DNA of 64,000 bases from contig JAKFWF010000018.1 of NCBI GenBank assembly GCA_021730785.1, positions 1 to 64,000 on the forward strand. The letters run 5' to 3'. Under the pieces are notes generated by a model. It ran no database searches, was not told the DNA's origin, and was given only the letters and a program-made list of their open reading frames with translations. Position numbers and translations under genes: made by a program. Origin of the DNA: Hyphomicrobiaceae bacterium. GTDB lineage: Bacteria > Pseudomonadota > Alphaproteobacteria > Rhizobiales > Hyphomicrobiaceae. This document shows, piece by piece, positions 52,831 to 62,059 of the stretch; positions within the stretch are counted from its first letter, which is position 1; the number at the start of each line of letters is the position of its first letter.

Positions 52831-54297
52831 ATGATGTTCATACGAACACGGGTCTTTTCGACTGCGGTTCGGCGGCGCACGGCCAGCAGTGTGGTCACCA
52901 CGCTGGCGTTGGCATTGCTGGCATTGCCCGGACCCGCGCACGCAGAAACGCTCAAGCAGGCATTGACCGGCGCCTACAAATACAATCCCAGGCTGGACGC
53001 TGACCGCGCCCGCCAGCGCGCGACCGACGAGGAAGTGAACCGGGCGTTGTCCAACTATCGGCCGACCGTGTCCGCCAGCGCCGATGTCGGCGTGCAGAAT
53101 TCCACTACCAGTCCGCGCTCGGTCGCCAACGGCGAGACCCATCCACGGGGGGTCAGCGTCAGCGCCACGCAGCCGCTGTTTCGCGGCTTCCGCACCATCA
53201 ACGGCGTCGGCGTCGCTGAATCGACGGTTCGGGCCGGCCGCGAGACCCTGCGCGATATCGAGCAGCAGGTGCTGCAGGAAGCCGTCACCGCCTACATGGA
53301 TGTCGTGCGCGACCAATCGCTGGTTCGCCTGCGCGAGAACAACGTCAACGTCTTCACCCGGGAATTGAAGGCGACCCAGGACCGCTTCACCGTCGGCGAG
53401 GTGACCCGCACGGACGTCGCCCAGGCAGAGGCGACGCGGGCGACGGCGGTGGCAGCGCTCGATCTCGCCAAGGCCAACTTGCAATCCTCCCGGGCGACCT
53501 ATGAGCGTGTGGTGGGCCGTCCGCCGAGCAATCTCGTCGAGCCGCGCGTACCGGAAAAACTATTGCCGAAGTCGCTGCAGGACGCGACAGCGACGACGAC
53601 CAAGGAACATCCGCTGGTGGTCGCGGCCCAGTACAACGAGCAGGGCGCGCGTCTCAACGTCGACCTGGTCTGGGGTGAACTGCTGCCGACGCTGCAACTC
53701 GAAGGCAACTACTCGCGGCGGTTTGAACCCTCGCGCACCACCGACGAGTCGGAGACCACCTCCCTCCTGGGCCGCCTGAACGTGCCGATCTACCAGGCCG
53801 GCGAAGTCCATGCGCGCGTCCGCGCCGCCAAACAGACCCACGTCAGCCGGCTGCAGCAAATCGAGCAGGCACGCACCGAGCGCACTGCCATCACGATCAG
53901 CGCCTGGTCGAACTTGCAGGCGTTGCGGGCCCGCTTGGTCTCGGACCAGGTGGTCGTCAATTCCAACCAGGTGGCGCTCAACGGCGTGCGCGAGGAAGAA
54001 AAGGTCGGCCAGCGCACGCTACTCGACGTTCTGAACGCCGAGCAGGCGTTCCTCAATGCCCAGGTGCAGCTCGTCACCGACCAGCGCGATCTGATCGTCG
54101 GCGCCTACGCGGTACTGGTCGCGATCGGACGCATGGATGCTGCGACCTTGCTGTTGAACTCGGAAATCTATGATGCCGAGGCCCATTACTTCGAGGTGCG
54201 GCGCAACTGGTGGGGCCTCAGCATCACCCATGCCGACGGCCGGCGCGAACAGCACGATCTGTGGGAAACGCACGGCCGGCATCAGCCGGTGAAGTGA
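52831..54297 (+). CDS. tolC: TolC-family outer membrane channel (copy 2)
   Basis: Protein of 488 aa with a signal peptide (TASSVVTTLALALLALPGPAHA). It matches the copy at 46020 throughout: TLKQALTGAYKYNPRLDADR, TQPLFRGFRTINGVGVAEST, VREEEKVGQRTLLDVLNAEQ, ending YDAEAHYFEVRRNWWGLSIT. ATG at 52831 follows GGAG. Here it stands before popZ and valS, the order seen in other alphaproteobacteria, so this is probably the ancestral tolC, and the other is the duplicate. Confidence 0.94.
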   Translation: MMFIRTRVFSTAVRRRTASSVVTTLALALLALPGPAHAETLKQALTGAYKYNPRLDADRARQRATDEEVNRALSNYRPTVSASADVGVQNSTTSPRSVANGETHPRGVSVSATQPLFRGFRTINGVGVAESTVRAGRETLRDIEQQVLQEAVTAYMDVVRDQSLVRLRENNVNVFTRELKATQDRFTVGEVTRTDVAQAEATRATAVAALDLAKANLQSSRATYERVVGRPPSNLVEPRVPEKLLPKSLQDATATTTKEHPLVVAAQYNEQGARLNVDLVWGELLPTLQLEGNYSRRFEPSRTTDESETTSLLGRLNVPIYQAGEVHARVRAAKQTHVSRLQQIEQARTERTAITISAWSNLQALRARLVSDQVVVNSNQVALNGVREEEKVGQRTLLDVLNAEQAFLNAQVQLVTDQRDLIVGAYAVLVAIGRMDAATLLLNSEIYDAEAHYFEVRRNWWGLSITHADGRREQHDLWETHGRHQPVK

Positions 54298-54513
54298 GGG
54301 TTCGTGCGTGTCACCCCGCCCGCCGCCACATCTTTGCCGTGGCGCGTGTCTATCGATTATCGGGGGTGGGATGTTTGCTGAGGACAAGTGCGGGTGCCGC
54401 GTTGCGTGCGGCAGTGGCAGCGTGTAGGACGCTTGCACTCTGCTAACCGGGCCCGAGTGCGGGGCTGCTGGCGTGCGCCGTCGTGGTGCGGCGCCGAAAT
54501 GAGCGGGTGATGG

Positions 54514-55473
54514 ATGCAGCAAGTGAACGGTAAGGGCGCGGAGCCGAGCATGGATGACATCCTTGCCTCGATCCGCAAGATCATTTCCGAGGATCCGCCC
54601 GGGGCCAAGTCCTCGGTACAGCGCCCGGTGGCTGTTGCGCCACCGGCGCCGTCGTTGCCACTCGCGCCAGCCGTTCCAGCCGCCGCGGCAAAGCCTGCCG
54701 TGCCGACGCGTCTCAGCGATATCATGCGTGAACTGGCGCCGTCTGCCGTGCCGGTCAGCGCGCCCTCGCCCGCCTACCACGATGACATCGCCGACATGGT
54801 CGAAGGCGGCGTGAATGGGGCCGAGCCATCGCGTCTCCCTGCCATGGGCGAGCGCCTGCATGCAGGCGCCGAACCCAAGACCTTGTCGCCCCCCAGTTCG
54901 CTCGTGAGTCCGCCCGTGCCGACGCTGTTTGCCACGCCGGAGCCTCCTATCCCGGCGACAGCTCGCATGGAGGCGCTGCGCACCGGGGATCTTGGCGCGT
55001 TCGTGCCCAAGACCGCCGACATGGCGCGCAACCTGACGCCGCGCCTGCCGCCGCTGCCGGCAGCGGCCGAAGTTCGCGCCCCGGAATTGGCGCCCAGCTT
55101 CACGCCGATGCGGCACGAGCTTGCTCCGGAACCCGAGATGCCCGAGCACGCCGCCGTCGAGCAGGACGAGCCGATGTCGTCCATGGCCGCACCGGAGCCA
55201 ATGGCCCTGGACGGCGCCGACACCGACCGCGCCGCGCAGTCGGCACTCGGGGCGCTCGCCGTGGGTCTTGCCGCACCGGCGAACATCGCCGTCAGTCCAG
55301 CGAGCGATCCTATGGCCATGGCAACCGACGGTGCCCTGCGGCGGCCACTGGATGACGCCATCCTCGATATGCTCCGACCCATGGTGCGCGACTGGCTCGA
55401 CGCCCACCTGCCGGCCATGGTCGACAAGGCGCTAAAGGAGCAGCTGGCGGTAACCGCCCGCCGCGAGCCCTGA
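54514..55473 (+). CDS. popZ: Polar organizing protein PopZ (DUF2497)
   Basis: Protein of 319 aa. The N-terminal helix is EPSMDDILASIRKIISEDPP and the C-terminal domain PLDDAILDMLRPMVRDWLDA then HLPAMVDKALKEQLAVTARR: both ends of PopZ. Between them lies a long Pro/Ala-rich acidic segment, longer than in Caulobacter PopZ (177 aa). PopZ self-assembles at the pole and anchors ParB-parS and regulators such as CckA via partners. It is followed by valS, the common order. Confidence 0.93.
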   Translation: MQQVNGKGAEPSMDDILASIRKIISEDPPGAKSSVQRPVAVAPPAPSLPLAPAVPAAAAKPAVPTRLSDIMRELAPSAVPVSAPSPAYHDDIADMVEGGVNGAEPSRLPAMGERLHAGAEPKTLSPPSSLVSPPVPTLFATPEPPIPATARMEALRTGDLGAFVPKTADMARNLTPRLPPLPAAAEVRAPELAPSFTPMRHELAPEPEMPEHAAVEQDEPMSSMAAPEPMALDGADTDRAAQSALGALAVGLAAPANIAVSPASDPMAMATDGALRRPLDDAILDMLRPMVRDWLDAHLPAMVDKALKEQLAVTARREP

Positions 55474-55577
55474 CGCTGCCCTCGCATTGACACCGATCGG
55501 AGGGGGAGCGTACGACCGCGCTTCCCCTTTTGCCGTTTCGCGGGTGCGAAACGCGGCAGCAAGCAGGTGTTCGAGCG

Positions 55578-58265
55578 ATGTTGGACAAGCACTATCAGCC
55601 CGCGGCGATCGAGGCGCGCATCCATGCCGCGTGGGAAGAGGCGCAAGCCTTCAAGGCCGGCCGCTCGGGCCATGTGAAGGGCGGCAAGAATGCGCCCTAT
55701 TGCATCGTCATCCCGCCACCCAACGTGACGGGTTCTCTCCACATGGGGCATGCCCTCAACAACACGCTGCAGGACATTCTGTGCCGCTTTGAGCGCATGC
55801 GTGGCCGCGATGTACTCTGGCAGCCCGGCACCGACCACGCCGGCATCGCGACGCAAATGGTGGTGGAGCGCAAGCTCGCGGACGGCAAGCAGCCGGGCCG
55901 CCGCGATCTTGGCCGCGAGAAGTTCCTGGAAAAAGTCTGGCAGTGGAAGGCCGAGAGCGGCGGCACCATCATCAATCAATTGAAGCGGCTCGGCGCCTCC
56001 TGCGACTGGTCGCGCGAGCGCTTCACGATGGATGAAGGGCTGTCGAAGGCCGTCGTCGAATTCTTCGTCAAGCTCGACGAGGCAGGACTGATCTACAAGG
56101 CCAAGCGCCTCGTAAACTGGGACCCGAAGTTCCAGACTGCCATCTCCGATCTCGAGGTCGAGCAGAAGGAGATCAAGGGCAGTTTGTGGCACTTGCGCTA
56201 TCCGCTGGAAGGCGTGACCTACAACGCGCAAGACCCGGCGACCTACATCGTCATTGCGACGACGCGGCCTGAGACGCTGCTGGGCGACACCGCGGTCGCG
56301 GTGAACCCGGACGACGAGCGCTACAAGCATCTTGTTGGAAAACGGATCATTCTGCCGCTGGTCGGCCGCGCGATTGCGATCGTGGCGGACGAGTACTCCG
56401 ATCCCGAGAAAGGCTCCGGTGCGGTCAAGATTACGCCGGCGCACGACTTCAACGATTTCGAGGTGGGCAAGCGTCACAAGCTCGAGCAGATCAACATCTT
56501 CGACGATTTCGCCAGGCTCAATGGCAGCGTTCCAGCGGCCTATCGCGGTCTCGACCGGTTCGTCGCGAGGAAGCAGATCGTCGCCGACATCGAGGCCTTG
56601 GGCTTGCTCGACAAGATCGAGCCGCACACCCACGTCGTCCCCCATGGCGACCGCTCCGGCGTGCCGGTCGAGCCCTACCTCACCGACCAATGGTACGTGA
56701 ACGTCAAGCCGCTGGCCGAGCAGGCGATAGATGCGGTGCGCTCCGGCAAGACCCGGATGATGCCGGCCAACCGGGAGCAGGACTTCTACCGCTGGATGGA
56801 GAACATCGAGCCGTGGTGCGTGTCGCGCCAGTTGTGGTGGGGTCACCAGATCCCGGCATGGTACGGGCCGGATGGCGGCTATGTCGTTGCCCGCGACGAA
56901 GCCGATGCGAAAGCCAAGGCGAAGGCCAAGTGGGGCAAGGCTGTCACCCTGAAACGCGACGAGGACGTGCTCGACACGTGGTTCTCTTCGGCACTGTGGC
57001 CGTTCTCGACGCTCGGCTGGCCCGACAAAACAGCCGAACTCGACAAGTACTATCCCAATGCGACGCTCGTCACCGGCTTCGACATCCTGTTCTTCTGGGT
57101 CGCCCGCATGATGATGGCTGGCCTGTTCACGCAAGGTGAGATCCCGTTCCACGAGGTCTACCTGCACGGCCTCGTTCGCGACGAGAAGGGGCGCAAGATG
57201 TCGAAGACGCTCGGCAACGTCATCGACCCGCTCGACGTCATCAACGTCTATGGTGCCGACGCGCTGCGCTTCACGCTGGCCTTGCTGGCGGCCCAGGGGC
57301 GGGACCCGAAGCTCGGGCTCAAGACGGCCGAGAGCAACCGCAACTTCTGCACCAAGCTGTGGAACGCGTCACGCTTCGCCGAGATGAACGAGTGCGTGCG
57401 CGTCAAGGGCTTCGATCCCGCGTCCGTCAAGCAGCCGATCAACCGCTGGATCGCGGGGGAAACGCAGCGGGCAGCCGCCGCCGTGACCGCTGCAATTGAG
57501 GCCTATGAGTTCAACGAGGCGGCAAGCGCCATCTACGAGTTCACCTGGGGCCAGTTCTGCGACTGGTATCTTGAACTCATCAAGCCGGTGCTGGCCGGCG
57601 ACGACGAGCCGGCCAAGGCCGAGACGCGGGCCATGGTCGCCTGGACGCTCGACCAGATCTTGAAGCTGTTGCATCCGTTCATGCCCTTCATCACGGAAGA
57701 GCTGTGGGCGCACATGGTCGAGCACGGGGAGAAACGCGAAAGCCTGCTGTGCTTGAGCCAATGGCCGGCCCTCGACCACCTCGTTGATGCCGGCATCGAG
57801 GCTGAAATCGGCTGGGTCGTGCGGCTGATCAGCGAGGTGCGCTCCGTGCGCACCGAGATGAAAGTGCCGGCGGCCGCCAAGATCGACCTCGTCGTCCTCG
57901 GCAGTGCCAAGGCCGTCACTGAGCGCATCGGACGCCACGAGGACACCGTCAAGCGGCTCGCCCGCCTGGAGACGATTTCGTTCGCCAAGGCGGCCCCCAA
58001 GGGCTCGGCGCAGATCATCCTCGACGATACCACGGTCGCACTCCCGCTCGACGGCGTCATCGACATGGGTGCCGAGCGGGCGCGCATTGCCAAAGAGCAG
58101 GCCAAGACGCGCGAGGAGATCGCTAAGGTCACGACCAAGCTCGACAACGCGGAACTGATGGCCAAGGCGCCCGAGAGCGTGGTCGAGGAACTGAAGGAGC
58201 GCTTTGAGACCTTCACCGCGACGCTCAAAAAACTCGACGCCGCCCTGAAGCGCATCGAGGGGTGA
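55578..58265 (+). CDS. valS: Valyl-tRNA synthetase
   Basis: Protein of 895 aa, full length. It begins MLDKHYQPAAIEARIHAAWE, with the HIGH-type PPPNVTGSLHMGHALNNTLQ near 45-60, the editing domain (TTRPETLLGDTAVAVNPDD), and KMSKS as KGRKMSKTLGNVIDP near 540. A C-terminal coiled coil (AKEQAKTREEIAKVTTKLDN) is present. It charges tRNA-Val and hydrolyses Thr-tRNA-Val. ATG at 55578 is chosen because the family begins there; the ribosome site is weak (CAGGTG). Confidence 0.97.
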   Translation: MLDKHYQPAAIEARIHAAWEEAQAFKAGRSGHVKGGKNAPYCIVIPPPNVTGSLHMGHALNNTLQDILCRFERMRGRDVLWQPGTDHAGIATQMVVERKLADGKQPGRRDLGREKFLEKVWQWKAESGGTIINQLKRLGASCDWSRERFTMDEGLSKAVVEFFVKLDEAGLIYKAKRLVNWDPKFQTAISDLEVEQKEIKGSLWHLRYPLEGVTYNAQDPATYIVIATTRPETLLGDTAVAVNPDDERYKHLVGKRIILPLVGRAIAIVADEYSDPEKGSGAVKITPAHDFNDFEVGKRHKLEQINIFDDFARLNGSVPAAYRGLDRFVARKQIVADIEALGLLDKIEPHTHVVPHGDRSGVPVEPYLTDQWYVNVKPLAEQAIDAVRSGKTRMMPANREQDFYRWMENIEPWCVSRQLWWGHQIPAWYGPDGGYVVARDEADAKAKAKAKWGKAVTLKRDEDVLDTWFSSALWPFSTLGWPDKTAELDKYYPNATLVTGFDILFFWVARMMMAGLFTQGEIPFHEVYLHGLVRDEKGRKMSKTLGNVIDPLDVINVYGADALRFTLALLAAQGRDPKLGLKTAESNRNFCTKLWNASRFAEMNECVRVKGFDPASVKQPINRWIAGETQRAAAAVTAAIEAYEFNEAASAIYEFTWGQFCDWYLELIKPVLAGDDEPAKAETRAMVAWTLDQILKLLHPFMPFITEELWAHMVEHGEKRESLLCLSQWPALDHLVDAGIEAEIGWVVRLISEVRSVRTEMKVPAAAKIDLVVLGSAKAVTERIGRHEDTVKRLARLETISFAKAAPKGSAQIILDDTTVALPLDGVIDMGAERARIAKEQAKTREEIAKVTTKLDNAELMAKAPESVVEELKERFETFTATLKKLDAALKRIEG

Positions 58266-58279
58266 ACTCTGGCCTGGCA

Positions 58280-59182
58280 TCACACGCCGCTGAAACTCTC
58301 GCGGGCGACGCGGAACGTGGTGGCGTAGGCCTCCACACTGTCGGTGATCGGGTCGGCATAGCCGCCGCCGATCGCGATCGACACCGGGATCAGGCGCTGC
58401 CGACAGAACTGCAGCACCATGCGGTCGCGCGCTTCCATGCCGGCAAACGTCAAACTGAGCCGGCCGAGCGTGTCCGATCGCAATGGGTCGGCGCCCGAGA
58501 GGTAGAGGACGAGATCGGGTCGGAACGCGGCGACGTGTTCAAGTGCGGCGCCGAGCGCCCGCAGATATGCCCCATCCTCGGTGCCGTCGGCCAGGCCGAT
58601 GTCGAGCGTTGAGGCCATCTTGCGGAACGGGAAATTCTTTTCGCCGTGCAGGCTGAGCACGAACACGCTCGCGTTGCCGGCCAGGATCGCGGCGTTGCCG
58701 TCGCCTTGGTGCACGTCGAGGTCGATGATGGCAATGCGCTGCACGCGCCCCTCGGCGAGGAGGGCCAACGCGGTGACGCTGAGATCGTTGAACACGCAGT
58801 AGCCAGAGCCGAAAGTTCGGTGCGCGTGGTGCGTGCCCCCCGCCAGTTGCCCGGACAAGCCGTTGTCGAGCGCCGCGCGCGCTGCCGCCAGTGCCCCGCC
58901 GCTGGTGGCCAGCGAGCGGGCAACCAGCGTCGGACTCAGCGGCAAGCCGATGCGTCGCTGCAACTCGGCCGGCAGCGTGCCGTTCAAGACGTGGTTCACA
59001 TAGTGCGCATCGTGCGCCCGCAGCAGGTCGGCTTGCTCGATCGGCGGCGAGGGCAGGAGGGCAGCCGACCCCAGCGTACGGTCACGCTCGATCTTCTCGC
59101 GCAGCAGACTGTATTTGCCGGACGGAAAGCGGTGCCCCGGCGGCAGCGTCATCGCGGGCGTGTCGGGATAGTAGAAGCGCAT
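58280..59182 (-). CDS. Histone deacetylase family hydrolase
   Basis: Protein of 300 aa. The zinc and catalytic motifs are GGTHHAHRTFGSGYCVFND, IAIIDLDVHQGDGNAAIL, LYLSGADPLRSDTLGRLSLT. Bacterial members act on acetylated polyamines or small amides (acetoin utilisation-like). The converging valS stop is 14 bases away. No adjacent regulator. Substrate open. Confidence 0.92.
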   Translation of the reverse strand: MRFYYPDTPAMTLPPGHRFPSGKYSLLREKIERDRTLGSAALLPSPPIEQADLLRAHDAHYVNHVLNGTLPAELQRRIGLPLSPTLVARSLATSGGALAAARAALDNGLSGQLAGGTHHAHRTFGSGYCVFNDLSVTALALLAEGRVQRIAIIDLDVHQGDGNAAILAGNASVFVLSLHGEKNFPFRKMASTLDIGLADGTEDGAYLRALGAALEHVAAFRPDLVLYLSGADPLRSDTLGRLSLTFAGMEARDRMVLQFCRQRLIPVSIAIGGGYADPITDSVEAYATTFRVARESFSGV

Positions 59183-59319
59183 CGCCCGACCATAACGGCG
59201 CGATTCAGTCCTGCAAGACCTTCGGCGGTTCGGCCAGATGGAACCCCTGGTAGGCTGGCGCCAAATTGGTCGTCGCGCATGTCTGGACCCTGGTCAACAC
59301 GCGTCCAGTGGACGCTGAC

Positions 59320-60132
59320 CTAGCTCCAGATGCGACTGCCATCGCCCGCGTACTCCATCGCGCAGAATGACCCGCCTTGATAGAAGTCGGCGACCTGGTC
59401 CGCGGGCAGCTTTGCCTGTTCGGCAAGCGCATGATCGCGGTAGTCTTCGGCGCGATGCTGCGGGCGATAGCCGAGGTCGTGCGCACGGTGGTTGTCCCAC
59501 CAGCTGCGCTCGTTGTTCGAGGCACCATAGAGCACTTCGAAATGGATGGCGGGATGCTCGAGCCCGATGCGGATCAGCTGCACGAGGTCGTCGGGGTGCA
59601 GCCAGATCGACAGCCGGCGCTGGTCGATCGGCTGGTCGCCGAAATTGCCGATGCGCAGGCACGTGACCTTGAGGCCGTACTTATCTGCATAGAGGCTGCC
59701 GAGTGCCTCGCCGAACACCTTCGACACGCCATAGCGGCCGTCCGGGCGCGGCTGCACGTCGTTGCCGATGCGATGGTGGCGGGGGTAGAAGCCGACCGCG
59801 TGGTTTGACGAGGCGAAGATCACGCGGTTGACGCCCTGGCGGCGGGCTGACTCGAACAGATTGTGAGCGCCGATGATGTTCGACTGCAGGATCGGTTGCC
59901 ACGGACCCTCGACCGAATAGCCGCCCAGATGGATGATGCCGTCGATGTCCTTGCAGATGGCGTCGGTCTGGGCGGCGTCCGCGAGGTCGGCCGCCATGAA
60001 GTGCTCATTGCCACCAAGATCGGGTGGCGCGACGAGGTCGGAGAGCCGCAGCTTGGGGTAGATCGCCGGCAGCATCTGTCGCAGCCGCGTGCCAATGCCA
60101 CCGCCAGCTCCTGTAAGTAGAATCCGCGGCAT
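59320..60132 (-). CDS. NAD-dependent uronate dehydrogenase-like protein
   Basis: Protein of 270 aa. The short-chain-type Rossmann motif is ILLTGAGGGIGTRLRQML; the catalytic pair is in DGRYGVSKVFGEALGSLY (YxxxK). The segment ASSNHAVGFYPRHHRIGND fits uronate dehydrogenases, which oxidise glucuronate or galacturonate to the lactone. ATG at 60132 has GGAG seven bases upstream. Together with the alginate lyase it hints at use of uronic acids; that link is inference. Confidence 0.85.
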   Translation of the reverse strand: MPRILLTGAGGGIGTRLRQMLPAIYPKLRLSDLVAPPDLGGNEHFMAADLADAAQTDAICKDIDGIIHLGGYSVEGPWQPILQSNIIGAHNLFESARRQGVNRVIFASSNHAVGFYPRHHRIGNDVQPRPDGRYGVSKVFGEALGSLYADKYGLKVTCLRIGNFGDQPIDQRRLSIWLHPDDLVQLIRIGLEHPAIHFEVLYGASNNERSWWDNHRAHDLGYRPQHRAEDYRDHALAEQAKLPADQVADFYQGGSFCAMEYAGDGSRIWS

Positions 60133-60603
60133 GGTGATCTCCGTCGTTGGCCCGGTGCATTGCGCTTGAACAAGGTTGATGACGAAGCCAGGGCGGCGTT
60201 GCAAGCACTGGGTGCGTCTGTCATTTGCCGTCCGTTCGCGCGGCCGTTCACTCCGGGGGGAGGACGCAGGCCTGCAGCGCAAGAACGGGGCGTGTGATGC
60301 TCGCGTGAGGACGCTGGATATCCACCTCAATTCGAGCCCGCTCGACGCTGTCGAACCGGTTTTTTCTTGTGGGGATGCTGTGGATCAAAGATTGCGCATG
60401 TGCCGTGGTTTGCCGCAGCCACGGTGCCTGCAAAGTAGGCAAGTTGCGCCAAAAACACACTGTTGTGGGATTCCAGGGTTTCGGCCGGCTCACGATCATT
60501 CACTAATTGCAACTATGGCAGTTTGTTGACTAGATAAAGGCAGTCGCGGCACTCGGGGTCCGAGTCGATAGGTCGCAATTCGTAAGGCCTGATAGGGGGA
60601 AAC
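60133..60603. other. Promoter and leader region of the FadL-like gene
   Basis: About 470 bases, divergent region between the uronate dehydrogenase and the FadL-type porin. The right half is AT-richer. A TTGTTGACT segment near 60525 could be a -35 element. No convincing gene; short frames lack features. Confidence 0.4.
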
Positions 60604-61899
60604 ATGACCAAGAGATTTCAAAAGTCTGGATTGCTTGGAACAGTTGCCGTTACGGCTCTAGCTGCCGGAGCCTCCGCAGCGCTCGCCGGCGGTTTCGCCA
60701 TTCGCGAGCAGTCTGCCGAGAGCCAGGGCGCTTCGTTCGCCGGCAACGCGGCCAGCACCAGTCTCGGTGCCATGTACTGGAACCCTGCAGCTGCGGCCAA
60801 CAAGTCCGGTCCGGGGATCAACACGGAATCGAACTACTCGTTCATCGTGCCGAAGTCATACCTGACCGTTGACGAGATTTCGGGGCCGGCTACAGCGTCG
60901 CCTCTGGTGCGGGGCTCCTTTGCAGCTGCGCCGAGCGCCAGCGACATCGGCAAGCCAGCAATCGTGCCGGCCAGTTATGCCAGTTATCAGCTGACCAATA
61001 AATTATTCTTGGGCCTCAGTTTGAACTCGGGCTTCGGCTTGAAGACCGAACCGAGAGAGGGGCAGTATGATGGCGCCGTTCTCGGCCGTACGTCATCGCT
61101 GTTCACCACGGGTGCGTCGCCGACCTTTGCCTACGTAATCGCTCCCGGCATCACGATCGGTGCTGGCGCGCAGATCAACTACGCCAAGGGTGTATTTAAG
61201 TTCGCCACTGGTTTGCCGCAGCAGCCCACCACCTCGTATGCCGGTGAGGACTTTGGCTTTGGTGCGACCGCTGGTATCTTGCTGCAGCCTGCTGAAGGTA
61301 CGCGCATCGGTCTCGGCTGGCGCTCGGCCGTCGACTACCAACTTGAGGGTACGTTCAATCAGCCCACGACTGCAGTCACTGGACCAGGCAGGTTCTATAC
61401 AGGACGTGTCGACCTGAAGTTGCCCGACATCGCTACGCTCAGCCTCAATCAAGCAATCACCAAGGATGTCCGCCTGCTCGGCACGTTCGAGTGGACCAAC
61501 TGGAGCCGCTTCCAGGAACTCCGCGTGCGGGCCCGTGACGGCGGCATTGCCGACGTGGTCATCCCAGCCAATTGGCAGGACGGCTATTTCTTCTCTGTTG
61601 GAACTGAGTACGACTATAGCAAAAGCCTGACATGGCGCGCGGGCTTTGCATATGAGATTTCGCCGATTGGATCTGCAAGGGATCGTCTGACGGCCGTTCC
61701 GGACGCCGACCGTTATTGGCTGAGCGGCGGCCTGACATACAAATTGACTCAGGCGACTACGATCGATGTCGGCTACTCGCATGTGTTTATCGACGACTCG
61801 CGCTTCCTGCGCGACAATTCGACTGGCACTCTGACCTTGGGTGGTTCGGTTCAATCATCCTCAGATATTTTCACGTTCGGTATGAAGTCGAAGTTCTGA
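60604..61899 (+). CDS. OmpP1/FadL family outer membrane transporter
   Basis: Protein of 431 aa with a signal peptide (LGTVAVTALAAGASAALAGG). The FadL N-terminal plug begins GFAIREQSAESQGASFAGNA, and NPAAAANKSGPG fits the conserved N-P-A motif. A 14-strand beta-barrel is expected, ending with an aromatic C-terminus (SDIFTFGMKSKF). It takes up long-chain fatty acids or other hydrophobic compounds across the outer membrane. A strong ribosome site (AGGGGG) precedes the ATG. A terminator follows. Confidence 0.93.
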   Translation: MTKRFQKSGLLGTVAVTALAAGASAALAGGFAIREQSAESQGASFAGNAASTSLGAMYWNPAAAANKSGPGINTESNYSFIVPKSYLTVDEISGPATASPLVRGSFAAAPSASDIGKPAIVPASYASYQLTNKLFLGLSLNSGFGLKTEPREGQYDGAVLGRTSSLFTTGASPTFAYVIAPGITIGAGAQINYAKGVFKFATGLPQQPTTSYAGEDFGFGATAGILLQPAEGTRIGLGWRSAVDYQLEGTFNQPTTAVTGPGRFYTGRVDLKLPDIATLSLNQAITKDVRLLGTFEWTNWSRFQELRVRARDGGIADVVIPANWQDGYFFSVGTEYDYSKSLTWRAGFAYEISPIGSARDRLTAVPDADRYWLSGGLTYKLTQATTIDVGYSHVFIDDSRFLRDNSTGTLTLGGSVQSSSDIFTFGMKSKF

Positions 61900-61942
61900 T
61901 CTCCGTTCAAACCAGCGGCCCGAAACTGATGGCCACCTTTGC

Positions 61943-61966
61943 AAGCCGACCCCAACGGGTCGGCTT
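61943..61966 (+). terminator. Strong hairpin after the FadL-like gene
   Basis: AAGCCGACCC (61943-61952) and GGGTCGGCTT (61957-61966) form a perfect 10-bp stem with a CAAC loop, 44 bases after the stop. The trailing bases are GTGCGTTCT, a weak T region. Confidence 0.7.
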
Positions 61967-62059
61967 GTGCGTTCTAAGACCGCGCGTTGCAGTGGTTGAC
62001 GGCGCCACGCCCATACCGTCTAGTCCGCGCGTCATGATCGAGAGAACGAGGGGCCGCGT

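Noticed and set aside
54774-57167. Long minus-strand frame across popZ and valS
   Set aside because: Antisense to two real genes, low-complexity Arg/Ser composition, no family features.
61996-62024. Promoter-like TTGACG-N17-TCTAGT before the threonine dehydratase gene
   Set aside because: The -10 match is weak; reported only as a possibility and not listed as a feature.
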